DNA of 64,000 nt from Acidovorax sp. SRB_14 (GCF_012932145.1 NZ_MWOK01000004.1:1-64000); one strand, 5' to 3'; shown: positions 8,482 to 17,301, counted from the first letter of the stretch. The notes: generated by a model not told the origin, from the sequence alone. Numbers and translations: made by a program.

Positions 8482-10599
8482 TCAGGCGGCCCGGTTCAGG
8501 CTGTCGAAGTTCCGGCCTTCCTGCACCAGCTTCACGAGCAGCGGCGAGGGCTTCCAGAACAGGGCGTCTTCCTTCGCGAACTCCTCGATGTCGGCCAGCA
8601 CCTTGGGCAGGCCCACCGTGTCGGCCCACTTCATCGGGCCGCCACGGAAGCGCGGAAAGCCGTAGCCCGAGATGAACGTGACGTCCACGTCGAGCGGGCG
8701 CAGCGCAATGCCTTCGTGCACCACGTTGGCGCCTTCGTTGACCATCGCGGCCATGTAGCGGCGCATGATGTCGTCGGCCGTGAACGGGCGCGGCACCACG
8801 CCGGCGCGCTGGCGCTCGGCATCGACGATGGCCAGCACCTCGGGGTCGGGCTGGCCCACGCGGGCGCCCTGCGGGTAAAGGTAGAAGCCGCGCTGGGTCT
8901 TCTGGCCGAACCAGCCGCGCTCGCAGATGCGGTCGGCCACCTGCACGTAGCGGGCCTTGGGGTCGCGCGTGGCGGCGCGGCGCTTGCGCGTGGCCCAGCC
9001 GATGTCGCCGCCGGCCAGGTCGGTGACCTGGAACGGGCCCATCGCAAACCCAAAGCCGCGCACGGCCTCGTCGATTTCGTAGGGGCTGGCGCCGTCTTCC
9101 ATCAGGTAGTCGGCGGCCTGCTTGTAGACGGCCAGGATGCGGTTGCCGATGAAGCCGTCGCAGACGCCGGCGCGCACCGGCACCTTCTTGAGCTTCTTCG
9201 CCAGCTCGAACGCCGTGGCGACCACGTCGGCGGACACCTTGGCGGGCACCACGATCTCCAGCAGCTTCATGATGTTGGCCGGGCTGAAGAAGTGCAGGCC
9301 GATCACGTCCTGCGGGCGGCTGGTGGCCGCGGCGATGGCGTCGATGTCCAGGTACGAGGTGTTGGTGGCGAGCACGGCGCCCGGCTTGCACACGCGGTCG
9401 AGCTCCTGGAACACGGCCTTCTTGACTTCGAGGTCTTCGAACACGGCCTCGATCACCAGGTCCACGTCCTTGAGGTCGTCGTAGGAGGTGCTGCCGGTGT
9501 AGCGGGCCAGGACGGCGGCCTTGGCCTCTTCGGTCATGCGGCCCTTGGCGACCAGGCCGGTGTAGACCTTCTCGACGTTGGCGCGGCCCCGGGCGATGGA
9601 TGCGGCGTCGCGCTCGACCATGGTCACGGGGTAGCCCGCGTCCAGCGCCGACACGGTGATGCCCGCGCCCATGGTGCCGCCACCGATCACGGCGATGCTG
9701 GCGAACGCGCGCGGCGCGGCGGCCTTGGCCTCGGGCACCTTGGCGACTTCGCGCTCGGCAAAGAAGGCGTGGACCAGGCCGGCGCGCTGCGGGCTGTCGA
9801 GGCACTCCACGAACAGCGCGCGCTCGCGCGCCATGCCTTCGTCAAATGGCAGCTGCACCGCGGCCTGCACGCATTCGATGATCTTGAGCGGCGAGAACAG
9901 GCCGCGGGTCTTCTTCGCGGTCTCGGCCTTGAGAAGCTCCAGGTCGGCCAGCGCCGCCGCCGGGTCGGCGATGGCGATGTCGCGCGTGCGGCGCACGGGC
10001 GCGTTCTGGGCCAGCAGTTCATTGGCATAGGCCAGGCCCGCGGCCACCGGGTCGGCGCCCTCGGCCAGGCGGTCCACCAGACCGGCCTGCTGGGCGGCCT
10101 TGGCGCCCAGGTGCTTGCCGCTGAGCATCAGCTCGGTGGCGGCCTTGACGCCCATCAGGCGCGGCGCGCGCTGCGTGCCGCCCGAGCCGGGCAGCAGGCC
10201 CAGCGTCACCTCGGGCAGGCCGAGCTTGGCGGCGGGCAGCGCCACGCGGTAGTGCGCCGACATCGCCACTTCCAGGCCACCGCCGAGCGCGGCGCCATGC
10301 AATACCGCGACCACGGGCTTCGGAGAGTCTTCGATGCTGCGGCACACCTCGGGCAGCGACGGGGGCATGGCGGGCTTGCCAAATTCGCGGATGTCCGCGC
10401 CCGCGATAAAGGCCTTGCCCGCGCCCACCAGCAGCACGGCAGCGACGGATGCGTCGGCCTGCGCCGCCGCCATGGCCGCGGCCAGCCCCTGGCGCACCGC
10501 GACACCCAGCGCATTGACCGGGGGGTTGTCGACGGTCACGACCAGGACGGCGCCCGCGCGGGCGGTGGTGACAACGGAATCGGGGATGGCTGCGCCCAT
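8482..10599 (-). CDS. Enoyl-CoA hydratase / 3-hydroxyacyl-CoA dehydrogenase fusion (PimF/FadB-like)
   Basis: This is a 705-residue bifunctional beta-oxidation protein. Residues about 10-200 are a crotonase domain with GKAFIAGADIREF, HGAALGGGLEVAM and LPEVTLGLLPGSGGTQR. From about 300 comes the NAD-binding Rossmann domain (VIGGGTMGAGI), with NTSYLDID and HFFSPANIMKLLEI. The C-terminal dehydrogenase domains contain GFIGNRI and SGYGFPRFRGGPM. It hydrates enoyl-CoA and oxidises the 3-hydroxyacyl-CoA. It is the first gene of the operon, 112 bases from the divergent LysR gene, so it is the likely target of that regulator. Confidence 0.95.
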   Translation of the reverse strand: MGAAIPDSVVTTARAGAVLVVTVDNPPVNALGVAVRQGLAAAMAAAQADASVAAVLLVGAGKAFIAGADIREFGKPAMPPSLPEVCRSIEDSPKPVVAVLHGAALGGGLEVAMSAHYRVALPAAKLGLPEVTLGLLPGSGGTQRAPRLMGVKAATELMLSGKHLGAKAAQQAGLVDRLAEGADPVAAGLAYANELLAQNAPVRRTRDIAIADPAAALADLELLKAETAKKTRGLFSPLKIIECVQAAVQLPFDEGMARERALFVECLDSPQRAGLVHAFFAEREVAKVPEAKAAAPRAFASIAVIGGGTMGAGITVSALDAGYPVTMVERDAASIARGRANVEKVYTGLVAKGRMTEEAKAAVLARYTGSTSYDDLKDVDLVIEAVFEDLEVKKAVFQELDRVCKPGAVLATNTSYLDIDAIAAATSRPQDVIGLHFFSPANIMKLLEIVVPAKVSADVVATAFELAKKLKKVPVRAGVCDGFIGNRILAVYKQAADYLMEDGASPYEIDEAVRGFGFAMGPFQVTDLAGGDIGWATRKRRAATRDPKARYVQVADRICERGWFGQKTQRGFYLYPQGARVGQPDPEVLAIVDAERQRAGVVPRPFTADDIMRRYMAAMVNEGANVVHEGIALRPLDVDVTFISGYGFPRFRGGPMKWADTVGLPKVLADIEEFAKEDALFWKPSPLLVKLVQEGRNFDSLNRAA

Positions 10600-10676
10600 G
10601 CGGGGTTCTCCTGGTGGATTAGAAAAAAGCTTCCTATTGTTGATGCGCTAAACAATCTTGACAATGACATTGATCA

Positions 10677-10691
10677 TTGACAGACTGTCAA
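10677..10691. promoter_or_regulatory. Perfect dyad, candidate LysR operator between pim-like operon and its regulator
   Basis: The 15 bases TTGACAGACTGTCAA are a perfect palindrome around one central base and contain the T-N11-A pattern usual for LysR sites. An AATGA/TCATT inverted pair lies just beside it (10663-10678). The position in the divergent intergenic region supports an operator; binding is inferred. Confidence 0.6.
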
Positions 10692-10711
10692 ATATTTTTT
10701 TACACCTAGCC

Positions 10712-11626
10712 ATGGAACTCACTTCCCTGACCGTGCTCGTGGACATCGTGGACGCCGGCAACCTCAGCCAGGCCGCGCGCAACCTGAAGATGACGCGCGC
10801 CAACGTGAGCTACCACCTCAACCAGCTCGAAAAATCGGTGGGCGTGCAGCTGGTGCGCCGCACCACGCGCCGCGTCGAGCCGACCGAGCTGGGCCTGCGC
10901 CTGTACCAGCATGGTCGCGCCATCCAGAACGAAATGCTGGCCGCGCGCGAAACCATCACCACGCTGGGCCAGGGCCTGCAGGGCCGCGTCGGCGTGAGCG
11001 TGCCCAGCGGCTACGGGCAGATGGTGATGTCCGACTGGCTGATCGACTTCAAGCGCCTGTACCCGGGCATCGTGCTCGACGTGCTGTTCGAGAATCGCGT
11101 GGACGACCTGATCCGCGACGACGTGGACATCGCCATTCGCGTCATGCCCGAGCCGCCGCCCACCCTGGTCGCGCGCGACCTGGGAGCGGTGCGCTACATC
11201 GCCTGCGCCTCGCGCAGCTACGCCGAGGCGCATGGCCTGCCCGCGGGGCCCGAAGCGCTGCGCACCGCGCCGCTGATCACGGCCGGCGTGGTCGGGCGCC
11301 AGCTGCGCCTGCGCGCCTACCAGGGCGAGTTGCGCGAAGAAGTGACGCTGGAGCCGACGCTGATATCCGAGCATTTCCCGTTCCTGCGCCAGGGCATCCT
11401 GGCCGGGCTGGGCGTGGGGCTGGTGCCCGACTATGTGGTGCAGGACGCCGTGGCCAGCGGCGAGGTGCTGACCGCGCTGGACGCATGGCGGCTGAGCATC
11501 TTCGGCACGCAGATGTTCATGCTCTACATGCCCAACCGCCACCAGACACGCGCCGTGCGCACCTGCATCGACTACCTGCTGGGCCGCGCCCTGCCCGGCG
11601 GGGACCACGGCCTGCCCACCACCTGA
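10712..11626 (+). CDS. LysR family transcriptional regulator
   Basis: This is a 304-residue LysR regulator. The N-terminal winged helix-turn-helix reads MELTSLTVLVDIVDAGNLS and continues through LEKSVGVQLVRRTTR. The remainder is the substrate-binding domain, with VGVSVPSGYGQ and a GLGVGLVPDYV segment. I take ATG 10712 because the family N-terminus begins there; the upstream in-frame ATG at 10658 would place 18 extra residues over the operator. The divergent arrangement suggests it controls the acyl-CoA operon and itself, with an acyl-CoA or the free acid as likely effector; that is inference. Confidence 0.92.
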   Translation: MELTSLTVLVDIVDAGNLSQAARNLKMTRANVSYHLNQLEKSVGVQLVRRTTRRVEPTELGLRLYQHGRAIQNEMLAARETITTLGQGLQGRVGVSVPSGYGQMVMSDWLIDFKRLYPGIVLDVLFENRVDDLIRDDVDIAIRVMPEPPPTLVARDLGAVRYIACASRSYAEAHGLPAGPEALRTAPLITAGVVGRQLRLRAYQGELREEVTLEPTLISEHFPFLRQGILAGLGVGLVPDYVVQDAVASGEVLTALDAWRLSIFGTQMFMLYMPNRHQTRAVRTCIDYLLGRALPGGDHGLPTT

Positions 11627-11697
11627 AAATCAGGTCCAATCGGCTTCAAACGCTTACTGGCAAAGCGCCAGGCGCTTCTTTTCCAATAGCAAATCTC
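11625..11697 (-). repeat. Dispersed AGCGCTT-core repeat, copy C
   Basis: It begins at the LysR stop codon. Read on the minus strand it has TTTGCTATTGGAAAAG, then GGCGCTTTGCCAGTAAGCG and a GATTTT end. It lies between two convergent genes. Confidence 0.7.
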
Positions 11698-11734
11698 CAC
11701 AACGCGTCTGGAGCGGCCAACGGCGTAGACAGGG

Positions 11735-12952
11735 TCACAGCATGGGCAGCGGCATGGCCTGCTCGGCCAGCCCGGCGTGCAGGGCCGCCCCCAGGGGCAG
11801 GACGTCGTCGTTGAAGTCGTAGCGGCTGTTGTGCAGCCCGCAGCTGCCCGCGCCGTTGCCCTGGCCCAGACGCAGGTAGGCGCCGGGCTTGCTTTGCAGC
11901 ATGAACGAGAAGTCTTCGGCCCCCATGCTCGGTTCGAGGTCGCGCACCAGATGCTCGGCGCCGACCAGGCTCTGCGCCACATCGCCGGCGAAGATCGCCT
12001 CGCGCTCGGTGTTGATGGTCGCGGGGTACATGCGCTCGTAGTGCACGGTGGCCGTCGCGCCAAAGCCCAGCGCCACGGCGCTGCACAGCTCGTGCAGGCG
12101 CTGCTCCACCATGTTCTGCAAGGCCGGCTCGAAGGTGCGCACCGTGCCCACCAGGGTGGCCTTGCCTGGCAGCACGCTGAAGGCGCCGAGGTCGCCGGCC
12201 TGTATCGCGCACAAGCTGATCACCGCGCTGTCGAGGGGGCGCACATTGCGCGCCACGATGCTCTGCACGGCGGTGATGATCTGCGCCGCCACCAGCACCA
12301 CGTCCACCGTCTGGTAGGCGTGCGCGCCGTGGCCGCCGCGGCCCGTGATCTCGATGGTGATGCGGTCGGCCGCCGCCATCATGGGCCCGTTGTTGAGGCC
12401 CACGGTGCCGGCCTTCATGGCCGGCCAGTTGTGCATGGCATACACGGCATCGACCGGAAAACGCTCGAACAGGCCGTCCTCCATCATCACGCGCGCACCG
12501 GCAAAGCCCTCTTCGCCGGGCTGGAAGATCAGCACCGCCGTGCCGTCGAAGTTGCGCGTGGCCGCCAGATAGCGCGCCGCGCCGATCAGCATGGCCGTGT
12601 GGCCGTCGTGCCCGCAGCCGTGCATAACCCCGGACTTGGCCGACTTCCAGGGAAAGTCGTTGTGCTCGGTCATCGGCAGCGCGTCCATGTCGGCACGCAG
12701 GCCCACCATGCGGCCACTGGCCGTGCTGCGCCCGCGAACCACGGCCACCACGCCCGTGCGGCCAATGCCATCGTGGATCTCGTCCACGCCGCAGACCTTG
12801 AGCGCCTCTTTCACGCGGGCGCCGGTGTAGAGCTCTTCAAACCCCAGCTCGGGGTGGGCATGCAGGTCGCGGCGCAGCGCCACGAGCTCGGGGTAGTACT
12901 GGGCGATGTGTGCAAAAGCACGGCCACCGGCCTTCAAACGGGACGCTTGCAT
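11735..12952 (-). CDS. M20 family amidohydrolase (hippurate hydrolase-like)
   Basis: This 405-residue M20D metallopeptidase-type amidohydrolase has the motifs in order: HAHPELGFEE, GLRADMDALPM, HGCGHDGHTAML (metal ligands), QPGEEGFAGA, the dimerisation-domain GRGGHGAHA, and a final GAEDFSFMLQ. Family members hydrolyse N-acyl amino acids such as hippurate or related amides in the cytoplasm. ATG 12952 opens the conserved sequence (MQASRLK), with a GGAG shortly upstream; a longer in-frame start at 13102 adds a non-conserved Arg/Ala/Gly-rich stretch. It is convergent with the LysR gene. Confidence 0.9.
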   Translation of the reverse strand: MQASRLKAGGRAFAHIAQYYPELVALRRDLHAHPELGFEELYTGARVKEALKVCGVDEIHDGIGRTGVVAVVRGRSTASGRMVGLRADMDALPMTEHNDFPWKSAKSGVMHGCGHDGHTAMLIGAARYLAATRNFDGTAVLIFQPGEEGFAGARVMMEDGLFERFPVDAVYAMHNWPAMKAGTVGLNNGPMMAAADRITIEITGRGGHGAHAYQTVDVVLVAAQIITAVQSIVARNVRPLDSAVISLCAIQAGDLGAFSVLPGKATLVGTVRTFEPALQNMVEQRLHELCSAVALGFGATATVHYERMYPATINTEREAIFAGDVAQSLVGAEHLVRDLEPSMGAEDFSFMLQSKPGAYLRLGQGNGAGSCGLHNSRYDFNDDVLPLGAALHAGLAEQAMPLPML

Positions 12953-13132
12953 CAAGGGACTCCAGCCCTGCCCCGCACCATGCGCTCGGGCAGCCGTACA
13001 GAACAAAAAACCATTGTGCCGCGAGACGCAGCGCCCGGCAGGCGCTCCACCCCGGCCCGCAGGCGCGCGGCACTTTGTGTCGGCAGCGCGCAACACCGGC
13101 ACGGTCCTGGGCCGTGGGTGCGCAAAACAAAA

Positions 13133-13161
13133 AAGCCGGCCTCCTGGCAGGAGGCCGGCTT
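13133..13161 (-). terminator. Rho-independent terminator of the first porin gene
   Basis: A perfect 12-base-pair stem (AAGCCGGCCTCC paired to GGAGGCCGGCTT) with a five-base loop is followed on the minus strand by a T-run. A second hairpin (GTTCAGCC/GGCTGAAC, 13179-13198) lies nearer the porin stop codon. Confidence 0.9.
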
Positions 13162-13208
13162 GGCAAAACGCCGGAAGCGTTCAGCCCTGGGGCTGAACAC
13201 TGTCGGGG

Positions 13209-14309
13209 TCAGAAGCGGTGGCGCAGGCCGATGGTGAAACCGCTGCGGGACGTGGCGCCATTGGCAAAGGCGATGTTGCCGCCCTTGAGCTTGGTCCGGT
13301 CGACTTCCAGATAGGCATCGGTGCGCTTGGAGAACGCATAGTCCGCCGCCATCGTCAGGAAGTCGGCCGTGCCGTCTGCCGAAGAGGTCGCGCCCGACTG
13401 CTTGGCGCGGAAATAATGGGCGCCGAGATTGATTTGCGGCGTGACCTGGTAACCCGCGCCCACCGTATAGATGGTGCGCTTGTTGGCGTTCAGGAACATC
13501 GCCCCGCTGCCAAAGCCGCCGTTGGCGGCAGAGCCCCACATGGCGCCCAACACCGCGGAGTCGGTGGGCGTCAGCCCCGTGTCCACCTTGTTTTGGCCAT
13601 AGCCCAGGTTGACGTACCAGGGGCCGGTGCGATAGGAGCCGCCCAGCGTGTAGGCCTTGACTTTCTTGCCCGAGGCAAATTCGTAGTCCTGGTAACCCGC
13701 ACCTGCGGCGATGCCGTTGGCTGCATAGCGCAAATAGCCGCCGATCGACTTGCCACCCGTGGGGCTCTTTTCGTCGAACGCGTACTGCAATGCACCGCGC
13801 ACTGCGCCGACTTCGGCCATGTACTTGATCATGTTGTCGTTGCGCGCACCCAGGGAAAAGCCGATCTCAGGCTTGTACACGTCCATATAGGGCGAGTAAG
13901 GGTACGAAGCATAGGTACTGGTCACCAGATCGAACAGGATGTTGTACTGACGGCCCATGGTCAGCCGGCCAAACCCCCCTTGCAGGCCCACCCAGGACTG
14001 CTGGAAGTAGGGCGTGGTGGCAGCGCCGGTGTCGGCGCCAAAACGGTTTTCCAGGTTGACCAGCGCCTTCAGACCGCCACCCAGGTCTTCGTTCACGTTG
14101 ATGCCCCAGCGGCTTTGCGACATGCCACCGCCCACCATCTGGTTGAGCGATTGGCCTGGATCGCTGGCCGGTCCTTCGTTGGACGTATGGCGATAGGCCA
14201 CGTCCACGATGCCGTACAGCTGCACGCTGCTCGTCTGCGCACAGGCGAAGCCGGAGGCCAGTGCGACCGCGCACAGGGCGACAACTTGTTTGAACGCGAT
14301 TTTCTTCAT
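13209..14309 (-). CDS. Gram-negative trimeric porin (OmpC/Omp32 family)
   Basis: This is a 366-residue outer membrane porin. It has a signal peptide (MKKIAFKQVVALCAVALAS, cleavage after CAQ or ACA), the first strand SSVQLYGIVDVAYRH, the family block SRWGINVNEDLGGGLKALV with VNLENRFG, and terminal SGFTIGLRHRF ending in Phe for Bam recognition. The start at 14309 is the conserved Met with an AGAGAG ribosome site; 12 more in-frame residues upstream are not needed. It stands in tandem with a second porin, each with its own terminator, so they are separate units. Pore specificity cannot be read. Confidence 0.93.
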   Translation of the reverse strand: MKKIAFKQVVALCAVALASGFACAQTSSVQLYGIVDVAYRHTSNEGPASDPGQSLNQMVGGGMSQSRWGINVNEDLGGGLKALVNLENRFGADTGAATTPYFQQSWVGLQGGFGRLTMGRQYNILFDLVTSTYASYPYSPYMDVYKPEIGFSLGARNDNMIKYMAEVGAVRGALQYAFDEKSPTGGKSIGGYLRYAANGIAAGAGYQDYEFASGKKVKAYTLGGSYRTGPWYVNLGYGQNKVDTGLTPTDSAVLGAMWGSAANGGFGSGAMFLNANKRTIYTVGAGYQVTPQINLGAHYFRAKQSGATSSADGTADFLTMAADYAFSKRTDAYLEVDRTKLKGGNIAFANGATSRSGFTIGLRHRF

Positions 14310-14455
14310 GCCGATGTCTCTCTTTCTGCGGTTGGTTACAACCAATTCAGTTTAGTGACTCCATCGCCTTGAAAACGCATTGTTGCAAACTGCCGACACA
14401 GGGATAACCATGGGCGAGCGGGCATGCTCCAGCACAACTGGGAACCCAAAAGAAA

Positions 14456-14483
14456 AAGCCGCCAACCCGAAGGTTGGCGGCTT
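14456..14483 (-). terminator. Rho-independent terminator of the second porin gene
   Basis: A perfect 12-base-pair stem (AAGCCGCCAACC to GGTTGGCGGCTT) with a CGAA loop is followed on the minus strand by a run of T. It lies 35 bases after the porin stop codon. Confidence 0.92.
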
Positions 14484-14518
14484 GGCGTTTCACGCTGCTG
14501 GCTCAGGCCAGCAGGGGA

Positions 14519-15574
14519 TTAGAACGCGTGGCGGATGCCGACTTGGTAGCCGTCGACGTTTTCGCCAGCGCCAACGGTCACGTTGCTGTTGAAGCTGCCG
14601 CTCACGCCGCCCAGGTTACGGTTTGCGCCGTTCTTGTTCTTCATGTGGGCGTACGTGCCATACACAGCGGTGCGCTTGGACAGGTCGTACACGTAACCGA
14701 TTGCGTAAGCGTCGGAATCGTTGCTGCTGTTCTTGTCGTCATAACGAGCGTACGAACCGATCAGCTTGCCAGGACCCACGGGCGCCGTCAGAGCCAGCAT
14801 CCAGGTGTCGACCTTGGCGTTCGAGGTGGCGCCGCCCTTTTCCGAGTGGTATGCGAAGGCAGGCTTCACGACACCCAGGTCGTACGAAGCACCCAGGCTC
14901 CAGGTCTTAAGGTCGTTAGCCAAAACTGCACCCGCACCGTTATAGCCGGTTTGCACAATGCCGGCCTTGACGCGGTCAGCCGCCAGGGTCACGCTGATGG
15001 GACCGTTGTCATAGGCACCCGACAGGCCCATGTAGCGGCCCGAGCTGTTGTTGCCAGCTTGCTCGCCGAAACCGTAGTGGGCCATTGCAGAGAAGCCGCC
15101 CAGGTTGCCGGGGGTGGTGTAGCTCACACCGTTGCTCACGCGGACGGTGGTCCAGCCTTGCAGCGAAGCCAGGCCGACTTGACCGAAGGGATCGTACGAG
15201 GTGGGCTTGGCATAGCCAGCAGCCAGTTCACGGCCCAGGCGCACTTCACCGAAGTTGCCAGCCAGGCTGATGGTCGAGCGGCGCGAGAAAGCGAAGCCAG
15301 GGCCAGTGTTGTTGGCGCCAGCGCCGGTACCGGTGTCAGGCGAGATAGCGCCTTCCAGCCAGAAGCCAGCCTTCAGACCACCACCGAGGTCTTCCACGCC
15401 GCGGAAGCCCAGACGGCTGGAGGAGTTGCCGCTTTGCGTCACGCCGGTCACCGAGTTGGTGGCCGACACATGGCCAACGCCCACGTCAACAATACCGAAC
15501 ATGGTGACAGACGACTGAGCCATTGCAGCGCCGGAAGCAGCCAGCACGGCCAAGGCGATCAGGGATTTTTTCAT
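14519..15574 (-). CDS. Gram-negative trimeric porin (Omp32-like)
   Basis: This is a 351-residue porin. The signal peptide MKKSLIALAVLAASGAAMAQ is followed by SSVTMFGIVDVGVGHV; the family block GFRGVEDLGGGLKAGFWLEG is present and the protein ends GYQVGIRHAF. The sequence is close in style to Omp32 of Acidovorax, an anion-selective major porin. Its codon use is more T-rich than its neighbours, as is common for strongly expressed genes. A GGAGTAA ribosome site precedes the start. High expression is inferred from this and the strong terminator. Confidence 0.95.
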   Translation of the reverse strand: MKKSLIALAVLAASGAAMAQSSVTMFGIVDVGVGHVSATNSVTGVTQSGNSSSRLGFRGVEDLGGGLKAGFWLEGAISPDTGTGAGANNTGPGFAFSRRSTISLAGNFGEVRLGRELAAGYAKPTSYDPFGQVGLASLQGWTTVRVSNGVSYTTPGNLGGFSAMAHYGFGEQAGNNSSGRYMGLSGAYDNGPISVTLAADRVKAGIVQTGYNGAGAVLANDLKTWSLGASYDLGVVKPAFAYHSEKGGATSNAKVDTWMLALTAPVGPGKLIGSYARYDDKNSSNDSDAYAIGYVYDLSKRTAVYGTYAHMKNKNGANRNLGGVSGSFNSNVTVGAGENVDGYQVGIRHAF

Positions 15575-15891
15575 TTCGAATTACTCCAAGGTTTAACGTA
15601 GGGCACCGGTACGGGAGGGATGGCAAGAGGTGACTCCTGCCATGCACCACCGGTTGCCCGGGCCAACCTCCTGGTAGGGAAGTTGTGGTCTATTGCACCA
15701 GACGGCGCCCCCTTTCGCAAAGAAATTCCCCCACAATGTCCGTCAAACCAGGATTTCGTTGCAATGAAACAACACAGGACAAGATCCTTCCAAATCGGCC
15801 GTTCTTACGCCAGCACACCCATATTTCAGGCGCATGAAAGTATCCAAAAGAAACAACAACCTCAATCAACACCAACTAGGGTAAGACGAGC
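15575..15891. other. Divergent intergenic region between porin and coq7
   Basis: No gene was found in these 317 bases. The part nearest coq7 (about 15715-15885) is AT-richer than its surroundings and should hold the promoters of both divergent genes. A TTGACG on the minus strand near 15741 could be a porin -35 element, but no convincing -10 follows. Confidence 0.5.
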
Positions 15892-16509
15892 ATGGACAAA
15901 CTCCTGACCGCTGCCGACGCCGCCTTGCGCACGCTTTTTGCCACGCCGCGCGCCAGCGAAGACTCTCCCGCCGCACTCCTTCCCGCCACCGAGCTGGACC
16001 CGGATCAAAAACGCCTGTCGGGCGCCTTGATGCGCGTCAACCATGTGGGCGAGGTCTGCGCGCAGGCGCTCTACACCGCACAGGCTGCCGTGACCCGCGA
16101 CCCGCAGCTGCGCGCCCATTTGCTGGACGCAGCACGCGAAGAAGGCGACCACCTGGCCTGGACGCGTGAGCGCCTGCAGGCCCTGGGCGACCGCCCGAGC
16201 CTGCTGAACCCGCTGTGGTACGCCGGCGCGTTTGCCGTCGGGCTGGTGGCGTCCAAGGTGAGCGACCGCGTGAGCCTGGGTTTTGTGGTGGAGACAGAAA
16301 ACCAGGTGGCTGCGCACCTGCAGAGCCACCTGGAGCGCCTGCCCGCGCAGGACCTGGCCTCTCGCGCCGTGGTGGCGCGCATGAAGGCCGACGAAGAGCG
16401 CCACGCGGCCAACGCCCTGGCAGCGGGAGCGCTCACGCTGCCGGCGCCGGCACGCGCGCTCATGAAAGCGGCCGCCAAGCTCATGACGACCACCGCACAT
16501 TACGTTTGA
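15892..16509 (+). CDS. coq7: 2-polyprenyl-3-methyl-6-methoxy-1,4-benzoquinone monooxygenase (Coq7 type)
   Basis: This 205-residue di-iron hydroxylase carries out the C6 hydroxylation step of ubiquinone biosynthesis. The carboxylate and histidine ligands are recognisable: [11 protein letters not shown] (near residue 48), EEGDHLAWT (near 84), [11 protein letters not shown] (near 130) and DEERHAANA (near 167). The length fits the bacterial Coq7 group. It converges with the OsmC-like gene, 9 bases between the stops. Confidence 0.95.
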   Translation: MDKLLTAADAALRTLFATPRASEDSPAALLPATELDPDQKRLSGALMRVNHVGEVCAQALYTAQAAVTRDPQLRAHLLDAAREEGDHLAWTRERLQALGDRPSLLNPLWYAGAFAVGLVASKVSDRVSLGFVVETENQVAAHLQSHLERLPAQDLASRAVVARMKADEERHAANALAAGALTLPAPARALMKAAAKLMTTTAHYV

Positions 16510-16518
16510 AGACCTGGT

Positions 16519-16968
16519 TTACACCTCAACAACATCAAAACTGGTGGTGATCTCGGCCGTCTTGGCCAGCATGATGCTGGCCGAGCAGTATTTCTCGTGG
16601 CTGAGCGCAATGGCGCGCTCGACAGCCGTGGGCGCGAGCTCCTTGCCGGTCACGGTGAAGTGCATGTGGATCTTGGTGAACACCTTGGGCTCGGTGGCGG
16701 CGCGCTCGGACGTGAGCCGGACGCTGCAGCCGCGCACGTCGTGGCGCCCGCGCTTCAAGATCAGCACCACGTCGTAGGCGGTGCAGCCGCCGGTGCCGGC
16801 CAGCACGGTTTCCATGGGGCGCGGCGCCAGATTCTGGCCGCCGTTCTCGGGCTTGGCGGCGTCGGGCGCGCCATCCATGGCGAGCACATGGCCGCTGCCC
16901 GTCTCTGCCACGAAACCCATGCTCGAGCGTGTGCCCGCCGCCCCTGTCCAGCTCACTGTGCATTCCAT
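16519..16968 (-). CDS. OsmC family protein (YhfA-like)
   Basis: This 149-residue protein belongs to the OsmC/Ohr superfamily. The two conserved cysteines are visible, in AGTGGCTAYDVV (near residue 61) and HEKYCSASIML (near 126), the pair that reduces peroxides in characterised members. It begins MECTVSW after a GGAGAA ribosome site; a longer in-frame start at 17043 adds unrelated residues. The likely role is cytoplasmic defence against organic peroxides, though YhfA-type members are poorly characterised. Confidence 0.88.
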   Translation of the reverse strand: MECTVSWTGAAGTRSSMGFVAETGSGHVLAMDGAPDAAKPENGGQNLAPRPMETVLAGTGGCTAYDVVLILKRGRHDVRGCSVRLTSERAATEPKVFTKIHMHFTVTGKELAPTAVERAIALSHEKYCSASIMLAKTAEITTSFDVVEV

Positions 16969-17059
16969 GCCGTGTTCTCCTTGTGGTGCATCATTGCCAC
17001 GATTTGACCCAAAAAATGAATGGTTTTTGCTGCAATGCAACATCTTCCCGCCGGACTGC

Positions 17060-17206
17060 GTTAAACTCCATCACAGCACAGCCGCCCAGCGCCAAATGCG
17101 CGGCGGGCCCACCCGGCAGGTACGCCCTGCCATGCAACGATTGTCTCCTCCATCTCCTCAAAAGGATGGATTCAGCCCCCGGCCTCACGGCCAGGGGCTT
17201 TTTTTT
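17060..17206 (+). ncRNA. Candidate small RNA or ilvA leader with C/T-rich anti-Shine-Dalgarno segment
   Basis: No protein gene fits here, yet a textbook terminator closes the stretch. Ahead of it a C/T-rich segment, CTCCTCCATCTCCTC (17145-17159), is followed by AAAAGGATGG, which can fold back on part of it. Such pyrimidine-rich loops are typical of sRNAs that mask ribosome sites. Because ilvA starts 96 bases after the T-run, the same structure could instead be a transcription attenuator for ilvA. The 5' end given is a guess from a weak -10-like TTAAAC near 17062. Confidence 0.45.
17174..17206 (+). terminator. Strong Rho-independent terminator upstream of ilvA
   Basis: An 11-position stem (AGCCCCCGGCC against GGCCAGGGGCT, one mismatch) with loop TCAC is followed by eight T. 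It points toward ilvA and has no annotated gene before it on this strand within 600 bases. Confidence 0.88.
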
Positions 17207-17301
17207 GGCTGCGCGGCCCGGGAGGCGCGCGGCGCGCGCGCCTATGATGGCTGCCGCGCCAGGCCGCGCACCGCGCGGGCGGCGCCGTTTCGCACCCGAC
17301 C

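Noticed and set aside
15700-15760. Porin -35/-10 promoter
   Set aside because: A TTGACG is present, but no acceptable -10 lies at the right distance; not reported as a feature.
17016-17300. A leader peptide controlling ilvA
   Set aside because: No short frame rich in Ile, Val or Leu with a stop near the terminator was found; one frame has Leu-Leu-His-Leu-Leu but does not stop.
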